This document shows positions 26,301 through 32,665 of a stretch of DNA of 36,342 nt, piece by piece. The position numbers and the translations under genes were made by a program. Position 1 is the stretch's first letter. Each line of letters begins with the position of its first letter. This DNA is from JANYGM01 sp043764015 (GTDB taxonomy: Bacteria; Bacteroidota; Bacteroidia; Cytophagales; Thermonemataceae). The notes beneath the pieces are model-generated. The model searched no databases and was not told the DNA's origin. It saw only the letters and a list, made by a program, of their open reading frames with translations. The stretch lies in contig JAYUKY010000086.1 of the NCBI GenBank assembly GCA_043764015.1, positions 1 through 36,342 of the forward strand, given 5' to 3'.

Positions 26301-26818
26301 TTGCTAAAATTATCCCACAAAAAATCCCATTTTTTCTCATAATCTTCGTACCTCAAATATTCCACTCTTGCGGTGCTTGCTTTGTCGGTTGGTTTAGGTT
26401 TTTTGTTACAATCATATACGGCAAACTCTTCAAAATCAGTGATTAAGCTCACATTTAGTTTGGCAGTCCAGCCATAACGCCTGACTTGGTAAGCAGGTTG
26501 TATGTCGTCTTTGATGTCAATACTAGGTTTTTTTGCTTCAACAAAAAACAGTCTAGCACCGCCATTAAGCCTAAATGAGTAATCAGGAGCTTTACTTCTG
26601 CCTTCAATTTTTATTCTGTCTTCGTGTACGACTTCTCTATAACTTTCAGAAAGTCCCAGTTCATTGTCAATATCCCAGCCCAATGCCTTAAAAAACGGGT
26701 CTATAAAATCCCTACGAGTTTGGGTTTCGTTGTAAGAAGTTTTTTTATAATCCTGTGTGTTGTCTTTAAAGCGTGCTACAAGCGCAATAATAGCAGAAAG
26801 TCCTTGCTGTTTGGTCAT
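23339..26818 (-). CDS. type IIG-like restriction-modification enzyme with an embedded RAYT (Y1/HUH) transposase-like domain
   Basis: The product has 1159 residues. The N-terminus (about 20-165) is an HsdR_N-like nuclease: KAPDYSFRLNGGARLFFVEAKKP gives Asp and Glu-Ala-Lys. A helical region leads to an Eco57I-like adenine methyltransferase: GGVYYTPQYVVDYI, motif I VDPACGSGSF (Asp405) and motif IV VIGNPPYV (Asn767). A TaqI-like recognition region follows (WLPLMRGSLMHKY ... ILNSKLTDFYY ... VEQLPIPKI). Residues about 550-758 are an insert absent from ordinary members, with RAYT marks: YHITCV, DHFHFAI (His619, His621), SLWAQKF and SYIQNNRVKH (Tyr720). Three MGHAPL-type peptides, encoded by palindrome A, lie at about 655, 677 and 1114. 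The start at 26818 is set by a promoter at 26875-26905; the longer frame to 27013 runs through that promoter. Dual cutting and methylation is expected; activity of the transposase part is unknown. Confidence 0.9.
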   Translation of the reverse strand: MTKQQGLSAIIALVARFKDNTQDYKKTSYNETQTRRDFIDPFFKALGWDIDNELGLSESYREVVHEDRIKIEGRSKAPDYSFRLNGGARLFFVEAKKPSIDIKDDIQPAYQVRRYGWTAKLNVSLITDFEEFAVYDCNKKPKPTDKASTARVEYLRYEDYEKKWDFLWDNFSKDAVLNGNFEKYLLKNIDKKGTETVDKDFLKSLDTWRTMLAEVINADNNKKDGKTARLLDEDELNFVVQQTLDRIIFLRIAEARDIEVYGSLKATIKTGNYFQNLLKLFQEADQKYNSGLFDFQKDKISDKIKISNDTIKTIITNLYYPESPYAFSVLSVEILGSAYEQFLGKTITINDKGKAVIELKPEVRKAGGVYYTPQYVVDYIVENTVGKLISPKTTPAEIANIKIVDPACGSGSFLLGAYQFLLTWHLSFYLKNPKEAKKNNALTPTNTLTTSEKKKILLNNIFGVDIDTNAVEVTKLSLLLKCMEGETSASIEHQKKLFNERVLPTLDSNIQSGNSLIDIDYYENQMDFGEERKIKPFSWKKAFPSVFKTKIIEEDLQAYHITCVMHNTRTSQRMITHNVKKGIPEYLYIEEEQKLLEIICLHIQENKLRILALNVCADHFHFAIVCNPEKLTTIVGKLKAMSARAFNIWRGITETMGHAPLPKNIPLHEEQTEEEKTRGHAPLPKNTILPRGETQNSLWAQKFNRQEIKDEDQLWNILSYIQNNRVKHQLPDLPQETISLMGKTIISYDKAYEPEKINGGFDVVIGNPPYVRMSDENQIRYFNQKYKYQNYQYDLYLLFLEQCKHLLIEKGLLGVIIPNTWLQSIKFQNIRKYLATEYSWNKILHITEHIFKAVVDTHVIIFEKNKTQANTIQIDKLTKGEVSKYQILSKDDIATNGDIINILANKNDTKLFNKIKENSLFIGDVCFSTVGVKPFQKGKGKPKQTEQIVIEKPFVKEKQPKPKGNNWLPLMRGSLMHKYINFWDNDSWIQYGEWLAEPRKPEVFAAEEKIIVRQTGDSIIAMLIGKNIIARNNLHILISEKIAHKFILGILNSKLTDFYYYQINPEKGEVLAEVKKNHVEQLPIPKITKQTQNSHDQIVVCVEQLLLLHKELQAMGHAPLSSKEALIKNKIAFNEDKINRLVYALYALTEEEIAIIEGV
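23459..23478 (+). repeat. palindrome A, copy 2 (in frame near the enzyme C-terminus)
   Basis: A perfect CAATGGGGCATGCCCCATTG. On the coding strand it gives QAMGHAPLSSKE inside a predicted coiled coil at about residue 1114. It has opposite orientation to copies 3-5 by its flanking GA/C. Confidence 0.9.
24770..24789 (-). repeat. palindrome A, copy 3 (in frame in the RAYT-like block)
   Basis: CAATGGGGCATGCCCCCTTG on the plus strand, with one base off the perfect palindrome. It encodes RGHAPLPKN. It shares about 26 bp including the flank TATTTTTAGG with copy 4, so one arose by local duplication of the other. Confidence 0.88.
24836..24855 (-). repeat. palindrome A, copy 4 (in frame in the RAYT-like block)
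   Basis: A perfect CAATGGGGCATGCCCCATTG encoding ETMGHAPLPKN. It is 66 bp from copy 3, in the same orientation, between the ARAFNIW helix and the SLWAQKF motif of the RAYT-like block. Confidence 0.9.
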
Positions 26819-26840
26819 TTTTTGGGAGGAGATTTTTGCG

Positions 26841-26860
26841 CAAGTGGGCATGCTCACTTG
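26841..26860 (-). repeat. palindrome A, copy 5 (diverged, in the 5' leader)
   Basis: CAAGTGGGCATGCTCACTTG keeps GCATGC, CAA/TTG and the flanking GA...C on the minus strand but has changed stem bases, several of them compensating. It lies between the predicted transcription start (near 26868) and the ATG at 26818. It could form a hairpin in the leader. Confidence 0.65.
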
Positions 26861-26874
26861 TCTATTTATTTTTC

Positions 26875-26905
26875 CAAATATATTATTTTTCTTTGAATAA
26901 ACAAA
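26875..26905 (-). promoter_or_regulatory. promoter of the type IIG/RAYT gene
   Basis: On the minus strand TTTG (plus 26902-26905) and TATATTTG (plus 26875-26882) are 19 bases apart, an excellent match to the Bacteroidota consensus. The predicted start near 26868 leaves a leader of about 50 bases holding palindrome A copy 5. This fixes the start codon at 26818. Confidence 0.65.
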
Positions 26906-26906
26906 G

Positions 26907-27048
26907 ACTTCACGAATAGTCAAAGACTTTCGTGAAGTTGATTGGCTATGGAGAAAGTATTTTGAAAATAGAAAAAGCATTTTGTTTGTATTTGAACGCT
27001 TTTCTTGCCTCAAAATACCTCACGAAAACCGTTGACTATTCGTGAAGT
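26907..27048. repeat. inverted pair of CTTCACGAA hairpins (family E)
   Basis: Element 1 (26907-26938) and element 2 (27017-27048) each have a stem CTTCACGAA/TTCGTGAAG (CCTCACGAA in element 2). The reverse complement of element 1 matches element 2 at about 27 of 32 positions, including the loop motif GACTA. The pair lies upstream of the promoter of the type IIG/RAYT gene. The arrangement of two inverted palindromes resembles a BIME. Confidence 0.65.
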
Positions 27049-27088
27049 ATTTGTTACTGTAAATTATTCGTTGCAGTTTTTGGAGAAA

Positions 27089-27112
27089 ACGTTTGGTGGG
27101 GACACCAAACGT
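27089..27112. repeat. small hairpin ACGTTTGGTG/CACCAAACGT
   Basis: Perfect 10-bp arms surround a GGGA loop in the spacer before the THUMP methyltransferase gene. No T tract follows. Confidence 0.5.
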
Positions 27113-27180
27113 GGGTTAGATTGAGAATAGCTACAAAGAACTTACTTTTATTTTTAAGATTGCAGATTACAGATTACATT

Positions 27181-27225
27181 CTTGAAGTGCCTTATTTACA
27201 AAAAATCATTATCCCAAAATATTAA
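27181..27225 (+). pseudogene. C-terminal remnant of a paralogue of the lipoprotein at 315-1175
   Basis: These 15 codons read LEVPYLQKIIIPKY and a stop. The gene at 315-1175 ends FEVPYLQTIIIPKF and a stop, and the DNA matches closely as well. No start or upstream coding sequence remains; the bases before it are GCAGATTACAGATTACA-type low complexity. It is a decayed fragment of a second copy. Confidence 0.7.
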
Positions 27226-27266
27226 TACAACCAATAAAAATATTTATTTTTATTACATTAAAATCA

Positions 27267-27274
27267 TAAATTTG
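27267..27274 (+). promoter_or_regulatory. -7 box of the THUMP methyltransferase gene
   Basis: TAAATTTG fits TAnnTTTG, 24 bases before the ATG at 27299. The -33 element is unclear. Confidence 0.5.
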
Positions 27275-27298
27275 CAGTCCAACTAAAAAATACATCAA

Positions 27299-28468
27299 AT
27301 GTCCAACACAAATTTCAAAATGATAGCACAAACCATGTTTGGTTTGGAAGACATTTTAATAGACGAATTGCACACTTTGGGAGCAATAGAAATAGAAAAA
27401 CACAACCGAGCAGTCGGATTTCAGGGAGATTTGGGCTTTATGTACAAAGCAAATCTCTGTTTAAGAACAGCGTTGCGTGTTTTAGTGCCAATTCATTCTT
27501 TTGAAATAAGAAATGAAGAGGAGTTATACAAGAAAATAAAGGCAATGAAATGGGAAGAATATATGGATTTAGATGATACACTTGCCATAAATTGCTCTTT
27601 AAATTCTGATTATTTTAACCATTCTCAATATTTGGAACAAAAAACAAAAGATGCTATTGTTGATAGGTTTAGGGAGTTGTATGGTAGTCGTCCAGATGTA
27701 GATACGCACCGCCCAAGTTTGAGAATAAATTTATTTGTTAGTCAAGAAAAATGTGTTGTTTCGTTGGATAGTTCTGGTGAATCTTTGCATAAAAGAGGCT
27801 ACCGTGACAAAACAAATCTTGCTCCTATCAATGAGGTACTTGCTGCAGGTCTTGTCTTATTGACAGATTGGGACAAAAAAAGCAATTTTGTAGATCCTAT
27901 GTGTGGCTCTGGAACGATTTTGATTGAGGCTGCTTTGATTGCAGCAAATATTCCACCTGGTTCTTATAAAGATTTTTTTGGCTTTGAAAAATGGAAAAAC
28001 TTTGATAGGGATTTGTGGAATACCATTTATGATGAGGCTATGAGCAAAATAAACAAAAATACACCTCTGATTATGGGTGGCGAGATTTCTAAAAATGTTG
28101 CTAGAAAAGCAATAATCAATCTTAATGAAGCCAATCTAAAACATATTATTGAGATAGAAACTTCTGCTTTTGAAGATTTGCAAGTTCCTGAGGGTCGTGG
28201 AATTTTGATTATAAATCCGCCTTATGGAGAACGAATGAATTTAGATGAAGATATCAATGCGTTGTATAAGTCTATTGGAGATACACTCAAAAAGAAATGG
28301 GCGGGTTATGATGCGTGGATTATTACGTCTAATTTTGAAGCTGCTAAACACATTCGTCTCAATCCAAAACCTAAAATCAAACTATTTAATGGCTCTTTGG
28401 AGTGCCGTTTTATGTGTTATGAGTTGTATGATGGAACAAGACGCAAAGATAAATTACCTTTGGAATAA
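27299..28468 (+). CDS. THUMP-domain class I SAM-dependent 23S rRNA (guanine-N2) methyltransferase, RlmL N-half/YpsC type
   Basis: The product has 389 residues. The N-terminal ferredoxin-like and THUMP part is residues about 1-160 (FGLEDILIDELHTLG, YKANLCLRTALRVL). The Rossmann methyltransferase part has SAM motif I VDPMCGSGTILIEAAL (Asp199) and catalytic motif IV INPPYGERM (Asn306). GESLHKRGYRDKTNLAPINE is a strong family signature. In gamma-proteobacteria the equivalent half of RlmL makes m2G2445 in 23S rRNA, and the same target is likely here. It appears to be a single gene with its own promoter and a terminator shared with coxA. Confidence 0.9.
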   Translation: MSNTNFKMIAQTMFGLEDILIDELHTLGAIEIEKHNRAVGFQGDLGFMYKANLCLRTALRVLVPIHSFEIRNEEELYKKIKAMKWEEYMDLDDTLAINCSLNSDYFNHSQYLEQKTKDAIVDRFRELYGSRPDVDTHRPSLRINLFVSQEKCVVSLDSSGESLHKRGYRDKTNLAPINEVLAAGLVLLTDWDKKSNFVDPMCGSGTILIEAALIAANIPPGSYKDFFGFEKWKNFDRDLWNTIYDEAMSKINKNTPLIMGGEISKNVARKAIINLNEANLKHIIEIETSAFEDLQVPEGRGILIINPPYGERMNLDEDINALYKSIGDTLKKKWAGYDAWIITSNFEAAKHIRLNPKPKIKLFNGSLECRFMCYELYDGTRRKDKLPLE

Positions 28469-28484
28469 GTAATAGAAAAAATTA

Positions 28485-28518
28485 AAAAAGCCTCTCAGAT
28501 TTCTCTGAAAGGCTTTTT
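28485..28518. terminator. bidirectional terminator
   Basis: AAAAAGCCTCTCAGA (28485-28499) pairs with TCTGAAAGGCTTTTT (28504-28518) with one mismatch, around a TTTC loop. A and T tracts flank it on the two sides. It serves the THUMP gene on the plus strand and coxA on the minus strand. Confidence 0.85.
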
Positions 28519-28534
28519 GTTAGTCAAATAGGGC

Positions 28535-30466
28535 TTAGTGTGCGCCTACTTTTATATGTTTCAATTCCACTAATGATTTGTCTTCTGGAATCATCTCTTC
28601 TTGCTCTAATGCAATAAGGTCGTTTTCGTGAGGCAAATTAGAATTTTTCGTTACAGAGTAAGGCACGTTTTGTGGGATATAATCTGTAAAACCGTCTGCT
28701 TCTGCATTTGGTTTGCTATAATCATAAGGCCAACGGTAAACGTAGGGAATTTGACCTTCCCAGTTGCCGTGTCCTGGCTCAATTGGTGCTGTCCATTCCA
28801 ACGTATTTGATTGCCAAGGGTTTTGTGTAGCACGTCTTCCTCTAAACATAGAATAGAAGAAATTGAAACCAAACAATAACTGCGCAGAGAATGTAACAAT
28901 AGCCGCCGCAGAAATAAACATATTCAAATCAGCAAAAATACGGAACGCATCAAATCCTGTAAATGAATAGTAACGTCTTGGGAAACCAGCCATACCAATA
29001 TAGTGCATTGGGAAGAATACCGTATAAACACCTACAAACGTCATCCAAAAGTGCAAATAACCTAATCTTTCGTCCATCATACGACCAAACATTTTAGGAA
29101 ACCAGTGATAAACACCCGCCATCATACCAAAAAATGAAGCAGAACCCATCACAAGGTGAAAGTGAGCCACTACATAATAAGTATCGTGTAGATAAATATC
29201 CAAAGCGTTATTACCTAAGATAATACCAGTAACACCACCAGAAATAAACAATGATACAAGACCAATAGAAAATAACATTGCAGGTGTAAAGCGTATATTT
29301 CCTTTCCAAAGTGTCGTGATATAATTAAAGGCTTTTACTGCAGAAGGAACAGCAATAATCAATGTCAAGAACATAAATATTGTTCCCAAAAATGGGTTCA
29401 TACCTGTTACAAACATGTGATGCGCCCAAACTATAAATGAAAGTACCGCAATACCAAGCATTGAGCCAATCATAGCCGTATAACCAAAAATTGGTTTACG
29501 AGCTTGTGTAGCAATTACTTCAGATGTAAGTCCCAAAGCAGGCAAAAGTACTATATAAACTTCTGGGTGACCCAAAAACCAAAATAAGTGTTGGAATAAA
29601 ACTGGGCTACCGCCTACATTGTGCAAAGCCTCACCCGCTACATATATTTCAGAAAGGTAAAAACTTGTTCCAAAACTTCTGTCAAAAATCAACAAAAGTG
29701 CCGCAGAAAAAAGTACAGGGAAAGACAAAATACCAATAACTGCCGTAATGAAAAACGCCCAAATAGTAAGTGGAAGTCTATTAAATGACATTCCCTTTGT
29801 TCTTAGGTTGATAACTGTCGTAATGTAATTGATACTACCTAAAAGTGAGGAGGCAATAAATAATGACATTGCGAGTAGCCAATACGTCATACCATCTCCA
29901 GACCCTGCTAATGCTTGCGGTAGCGCACTTAGCGGCGGATAAACAACCCAACCACCAGCCGCAGGACCAGTTGCAAAAAACAAAGAAGAGAACATCAAAA
30001 CGCTTGATGCAAAGAAAAACCAATAAGAAAGCATATTCATAAATCCTGATGCCATATCTCTTGCACCAATTTGCAAAGGAATAAGGAAATTTGAAAATGT
30101 GCCACTAAGACCTGCTGTAAGTACAAAAAACACCATAATTGTTCCGTGCATTGTTACAAGTGCAAGGTAAAATTCTGGATTAAGTGCGCCTGTTCCGTCT
30201 TTTTGAATTTCTATCCAACCACCCAAAAGAGGTTTTAGGAAAGACATATCCATATTAGGAAAACCTAATTGCAAACGGAAAAGTATAGAAAACAAACCGC
30301 CAATAAATGCCCACAAAATCCCAGAAACAAGGAATTGTTTAGCAATCATTTTGTGGTCAATGGTGAAGATGTACTTTGTAATAAAGGTTTCTTCGTGGTG
30401 TTCGTGCTCGTCGTGAGCGTGGGCGTGTGCATGTATATCTGCGTTAGCCTCCATTACTTGTGCCAT
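28535..30466 (-). CDS. coxA: cytochrome c oxidase subunit I (heme-copper oxidase)
   Basis: The product has 643 residues with about 12 membrane helices. It holds low-spin heme a and the heme a3-CuB centre where oxygen is reduced, and it pumps protons. Visible active-site residues are His300 and Tyr304 in GHPEVYIVLLP (CuB ligand and cross-linked Tyr), His349/His350 in AHHMFVTGM, and His435/His437 in VVAHFHLVMG (heme ligands). The Glu in GHPEV marks an A-type enzyme. The N-terminus is unusually His-rich (IHAHAHAHDEHEHHEE, about residues 11-27). It follows coxB by 176 bases on the same strand. Subunit III and assembly genes are not in the window. Confidence 0.97.
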   Translation of the reverse strand: MAQVMEANADIHAHAHAHDEHEHHEETFITKYIFTIDHKMIAKQFLVSGILWAFIGGLFSILFRLQLGFPNMDMSFLKPLLGGWIEIQKDGTGALNPEFYLALVTMHGTIMVFFVLTAGLSGTFSNFLIPLQIGARDMASGFMNMLSYWFFFASSVLMFSSLFFATGPAAGGWVVYPPLSALPQALAGSGDGMTYWLLAMSLFIASSLLGSINYITTVINLRTKGMSFNRLPLTIWAFFITAVIGILSFPVLFSAALLLIFDRSFGTSFYLSEIYVAGEALHNVGGSPVLFQHLFWFLGHPEVYIVLLPALGLTSEVIATQARKPIFGYTAMIGSMLGIAVLSFIVWAHHMFVTGMNPFLGTIFMFLTLIIAVPSAVKAFNYITTLWKGNIRFTPAMLFSIGLVSLFISGGVTGIILGNNALDIYLHDTYYVVAHFHLVMGSASFFGMMAGVYHWFPKMFGRMMDERLGYLHFWMTFVGVYTVFFPMHYIGMAGFPRRYYSFTGFDAFRIFADLNMFISAAAIVTFSAQLLFGFNFFYSMFRGRRATQNPWQSNTLEWTAPIEPGHGNWEGQIPYVYRWPYDYSKPNAEADGFTDYIPQNVPYSVTKNSNLPHENDLIALEQEEMIPEDKSLVELKHIKVGAH

Positions 30467-30515
30467 AAATTTATTTTTATTTGTTATTTGCTTTTGAGTA
30501 TTTTTTTGCGTGTTT

Positions 30516-30534
30516 CCCCACGTGAAACGTGGGG
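30516..30534 (-). repeat. hairpin between coxB and coxA
   Basis: CCCCACGT-GAA-ACGTGGGG is a perfect GC-rich 8-bp stem in the 176-bp gap, 50 bases before the coxA start. It may set the ratio of the two subunits by partial termination or mRNA processing; that is inference. Confidence 0.5.
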
Positions 30535-30642
30535 TTATGATAGTTAAACCCTTTCAAGATTTTTAAATACAAATTTTTATTATTTTTAAATTGATTAAAC
30601 TATTGTTTTTTGTATTTCATTGACAATTCACAATTCAAAAAC

Positions 30643-31731
30643 TTATTTAGAAACCATTGCTACGCCACTTGCTTTCGCTTTTTGTTGTTGGATACGAGCT
30701 TTTGCCACATATTCCTTATTAACTTCTATAAACGGTTTTTGGGCAGCTACCCATTTTTTGTAATCAACTTCATCATCAACCACAATCACTAGGCGCATTG
30801 CAAAGTGTCCACGTCCACAAACTTCTTGGCAAGCAATTTCATAATTGAAGCCATCAGCACGAGTTTTGCCTGATTTTTCGTCAATAGTTTGGTATTCTGG
30901 TCGTCCTTGTAATTCTTGACGCATTTCAGCAGTTGTTTTTGTAGGAGTTAGCCAAAGTTTTGTAGGCATTCCTGGTACTGCGTCCATTTTTTGGCGGAAA
31001 TGTGGCAAAGAAAAACTATGTAGCACATCTCTAGCACGAATATTAAATACAACAGGCACACCTTTTTGTATATGAATTTCACTTACCATAAAGTCATCGT
31101 CATTTTTCTTATCAGAAAAATCAAACCCCATTTCATTAGTAGCGTCTGTATAACGGAAATTATATTTTCCTAATTTGCCATCAGCACCAGGATAACGTAC
31201 TTTCCAAGCAAATTGATGCCCCATTACTTCTATTTGTTGTGCATTTTCTGGAGCAGTATACATAATTTTTTTCCAAGCCTGCCATCCTTGCACAACAAGC
31301 AAAACCAATATAACCGCAGGAACAATAGTCCAAACAATTTCTAATTTTACGTTATCTGTAAAAAAAGTAGCTTTGTAACCTTCCTTGTAACGGTATTTAA
31401 AAGCAAAAAAGAAAAGGGCAGCATTTGTAATAACAAACATCAACAAAATAACTATTGTTGCCTGATGAAATAGTGGCTCTGTAATATCTGCATTTTTAGA
31501 TGCGTGAGGCGGAATAATCAGCCCTAAATGATGTACTGCATACCAACCTGCCAATGAAAAACCAACTAATGGCAATATCAAAAACAGATAAGCGTGAATG
31601 TTATTTGACTGGCTGACCTTGTCGGGGTCGCTGTCATTCCTAAAAATAGAGATAAGCTTAGATGCTCTAAATATGACCAAAAAGATAGCCACAAGAAGCA
31701 AAGCCGCAAGAATTAAGAGTATGTTAGTCAT
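30643..31731 (-). CDS. coxB: cytochrome c oxidase subunit II
   Basis: The product has 362 residues. It begins with a hydrophobic helix (ILLILAALLLVAIFLVIF) and a second region with VGFSLAGWYAVHHLG. Two helices typical of subunit II follow: IVILLMFVITNAALFFFAF and LEIVWTIVPAVILVLLVV. The periplasmic cupredoxin domain carries the CuA ligands Cys301, Glu303, Cys305, His309 and Met312 (CQEVCGRGHFAM), with an upstream His in DVLHSFSLPHFR. It receives electrons from cytochrome c and passes them to subunit I, encoded next. The longer N-terminus with an extra helix is common in Bacteroidota. Confidence 0.96.
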   Translation of the reverse strand: MTNILLILAALLLVAIFLVIFRASKLISIFRNDSDPDKVSQSNNIHAYLFLILPLVGFSLAGWYAVHHLGLIIPPHASKNADITEPLFHQATIVILLMFVITNAALFFFAFKYRYKEGYKATFFTDNVKLEIVWTIVPAVILVLLVVQGWQAWKKIMYTAPENAQQIEVMGHQFAWKVRYPGADGKLGKYNFRYTDATNEMGFDFSDKKNDDDFMVSEIHIQKGVPVVFNIRARDVLHSFSLPHFRQKMDAVPGMPTKLWLTPTKTTAEMRQELQGRPEYQTIDEKSGKTRADGFNYEIACQEVCGRGHFAMRLVIVVDDEVDYKKWVAAQKPFIEVNKEYVAKARIQQQKAKASGVAMVSK

Positions 31732-31827
31732 AGTAAATTATATTTGTAATCTTTACTAAATGTGTATTAAAAATGTTTTGGTTAAAGAAAAAATTTCTTT
31801 GTTTTTCGTATTATACTATTTTTTTCA

Positions 31828-31835
31828 CAAACATA
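31828..31835 (-). promoter_or_regulatory. candidate -7 box for coxBA
   Basis: The minus-strand sequence TATGTTTG fits TAnnTTTG about 97 bases before the coxB start. No clear -33 motif. Confidence 0.35.
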
Positions 31836-31928
31836 CAAAAAAAAAACATTATTGAAAACTATTCTTTGATATTTTGTTTGATTACTTTTTTTATTTTGTT
31901 CGTAAGGTAGGTATTTGTAGGCGCACTA

Positions 31929-31969
31929 AAAATCCCATAAAAAACAAAAAGTGTTTTTTATGGGATTTT
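31929..31969. repeat. 17-bp perfect inverted repeat beside a promoter
   Basis: Arms AAAATCCCATAAAAAAC (31929-31945) and its complement (31953-31969) surround a 7-base loop. There is no gene running into it, as both neighbours point away. It ends 15 bases before the TATCTTTG box at 31985 and includes a TTTG that could be its -33 element, so it may act as an operator. Confidence 0.55.
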
Positions 31970-31984
31970 GAAACAAATAAACCT

Positions 31985-31992
31985 TATCTTTG
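31985..31992 (+). promoter_or_regulatory. -7 box of the tandem paralogue pair
   Basis: TATCTTTG fits TAnnTTTG, 25 bases before ATG 32018. It lies inside a longer open frame from 31874 and so supports the shorter start. Confidence 0.5.
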
Positions 31993-32017
31993 TACAAGAA
32001 TTAAATCACAAAATATA

Positions 32018-32653
32018 ATGAAAAATTTTGAAAATTGGGAAACGCAAGACCTTGAAACGGAATTTGACCTTGAAAAAAATAAAAAAATGCCACTTTTGGA
32101 AGACTGGCTAAGTGCTACTACAACGTTTGACAACTATACAACACAAAAACTAGAGAAACTAAAATTAAAGGTGTTAGATTTTGCAGATTATTGGAATGAA
32201 GATGAACTAAAACTACAATGTATCAGTAAAATGATAGATTTTGCACTTTATGATGATAGCGAACTCTATAATGTTTTCTCCCAACGCCCACTTTCTGCGA
32301 CCATAAAAGGCATAGAAATAGGCGGTAGGGTGGATTTTGTACTAGCAAAAGGAAAACAAAAGCCCACAAAACCTTATTTTTTCATTCACGAGTATAAGCA
32401 GGAAACAAAAAAAGGCTCATCAGACCCAAAAGGGCAATTACTTTCTGAAATGCTGGTTGCACAAGTCAAAAATGAAGATAAAAATCCTGTTTATGGTTGC
32501 TATGTAGTTGGTAGAAGTTGGTTTTTTGTTGTTCTTAATCACAAAGAATATGCCGTTAGTAGGGCGTATGATGCTTCACAACCAGATATTTACGTAATTG
32601 TTGCTATTTTGAGAAAGGTAAAAGACTATATTGAAGAAATGCAAAAAATATAA
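32018..32653 (+). CDS. PD-(D/E)XK-like protein, tandem copy 1
   Basis: The product has 211 residues. It opens MKNFENWETQDLETEF, followed by MPLLEDWL. The core has a nuclease-like signature: Asp106 in GGRVDFVLAKGK, Glu125 and Lys127 in YFFIHEYKQE, and Gln140 in DPKGQLLSEML, the spacing seen in PD-(D/E)XK folds. Such proteins are common in Bacteroidota as small multi-copy families, but I know no defined role. It lies 12 bases before a second copy (32666-33292). The two share a nearly identical block from VFSQRPL to GCYV while residues 14-85 differ. ATG 32018 is chosen over the longer frame because the promoter lies just upstream. Confidence 0.8.
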   Translation: MKNFENWETQDLETEFDLEKNKKMPLLEDWLSATTTFDNYTTQKLEKLKLKVLDFADYWNEDELKLQCISKMIDFALYDDSELYNVFSQRPLSATIKGIEIGGRVDFVLAKGKQKPTKPYFFIHEYKQETKKGSSDPKGQLLSEMLVAQVKNEDKNPVYGCYVVGRSWFFVVLNHKEYAVSRAYDASQPDIYVIVAILRKVKDYIEEMQKI

Positions 32654-32665
32654 CTAAACAGTATA

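Noticed and set aside
26819..27013. 65-codon N-terminal extension of the RM-RAYT frame
   Set aside because: It runs through the predicted promoter, palindrome A copy 5 in a different phase, and a CTTCACGAA hairpin. The protein families involved start near MTKQQGLSAII.
31874..32017. 48-codon extension of tandem copy 1
   Set aside because: It covers a 17-bp palindrome and a promoter box. The paralogue begins at the equivalent of ATG 32018.
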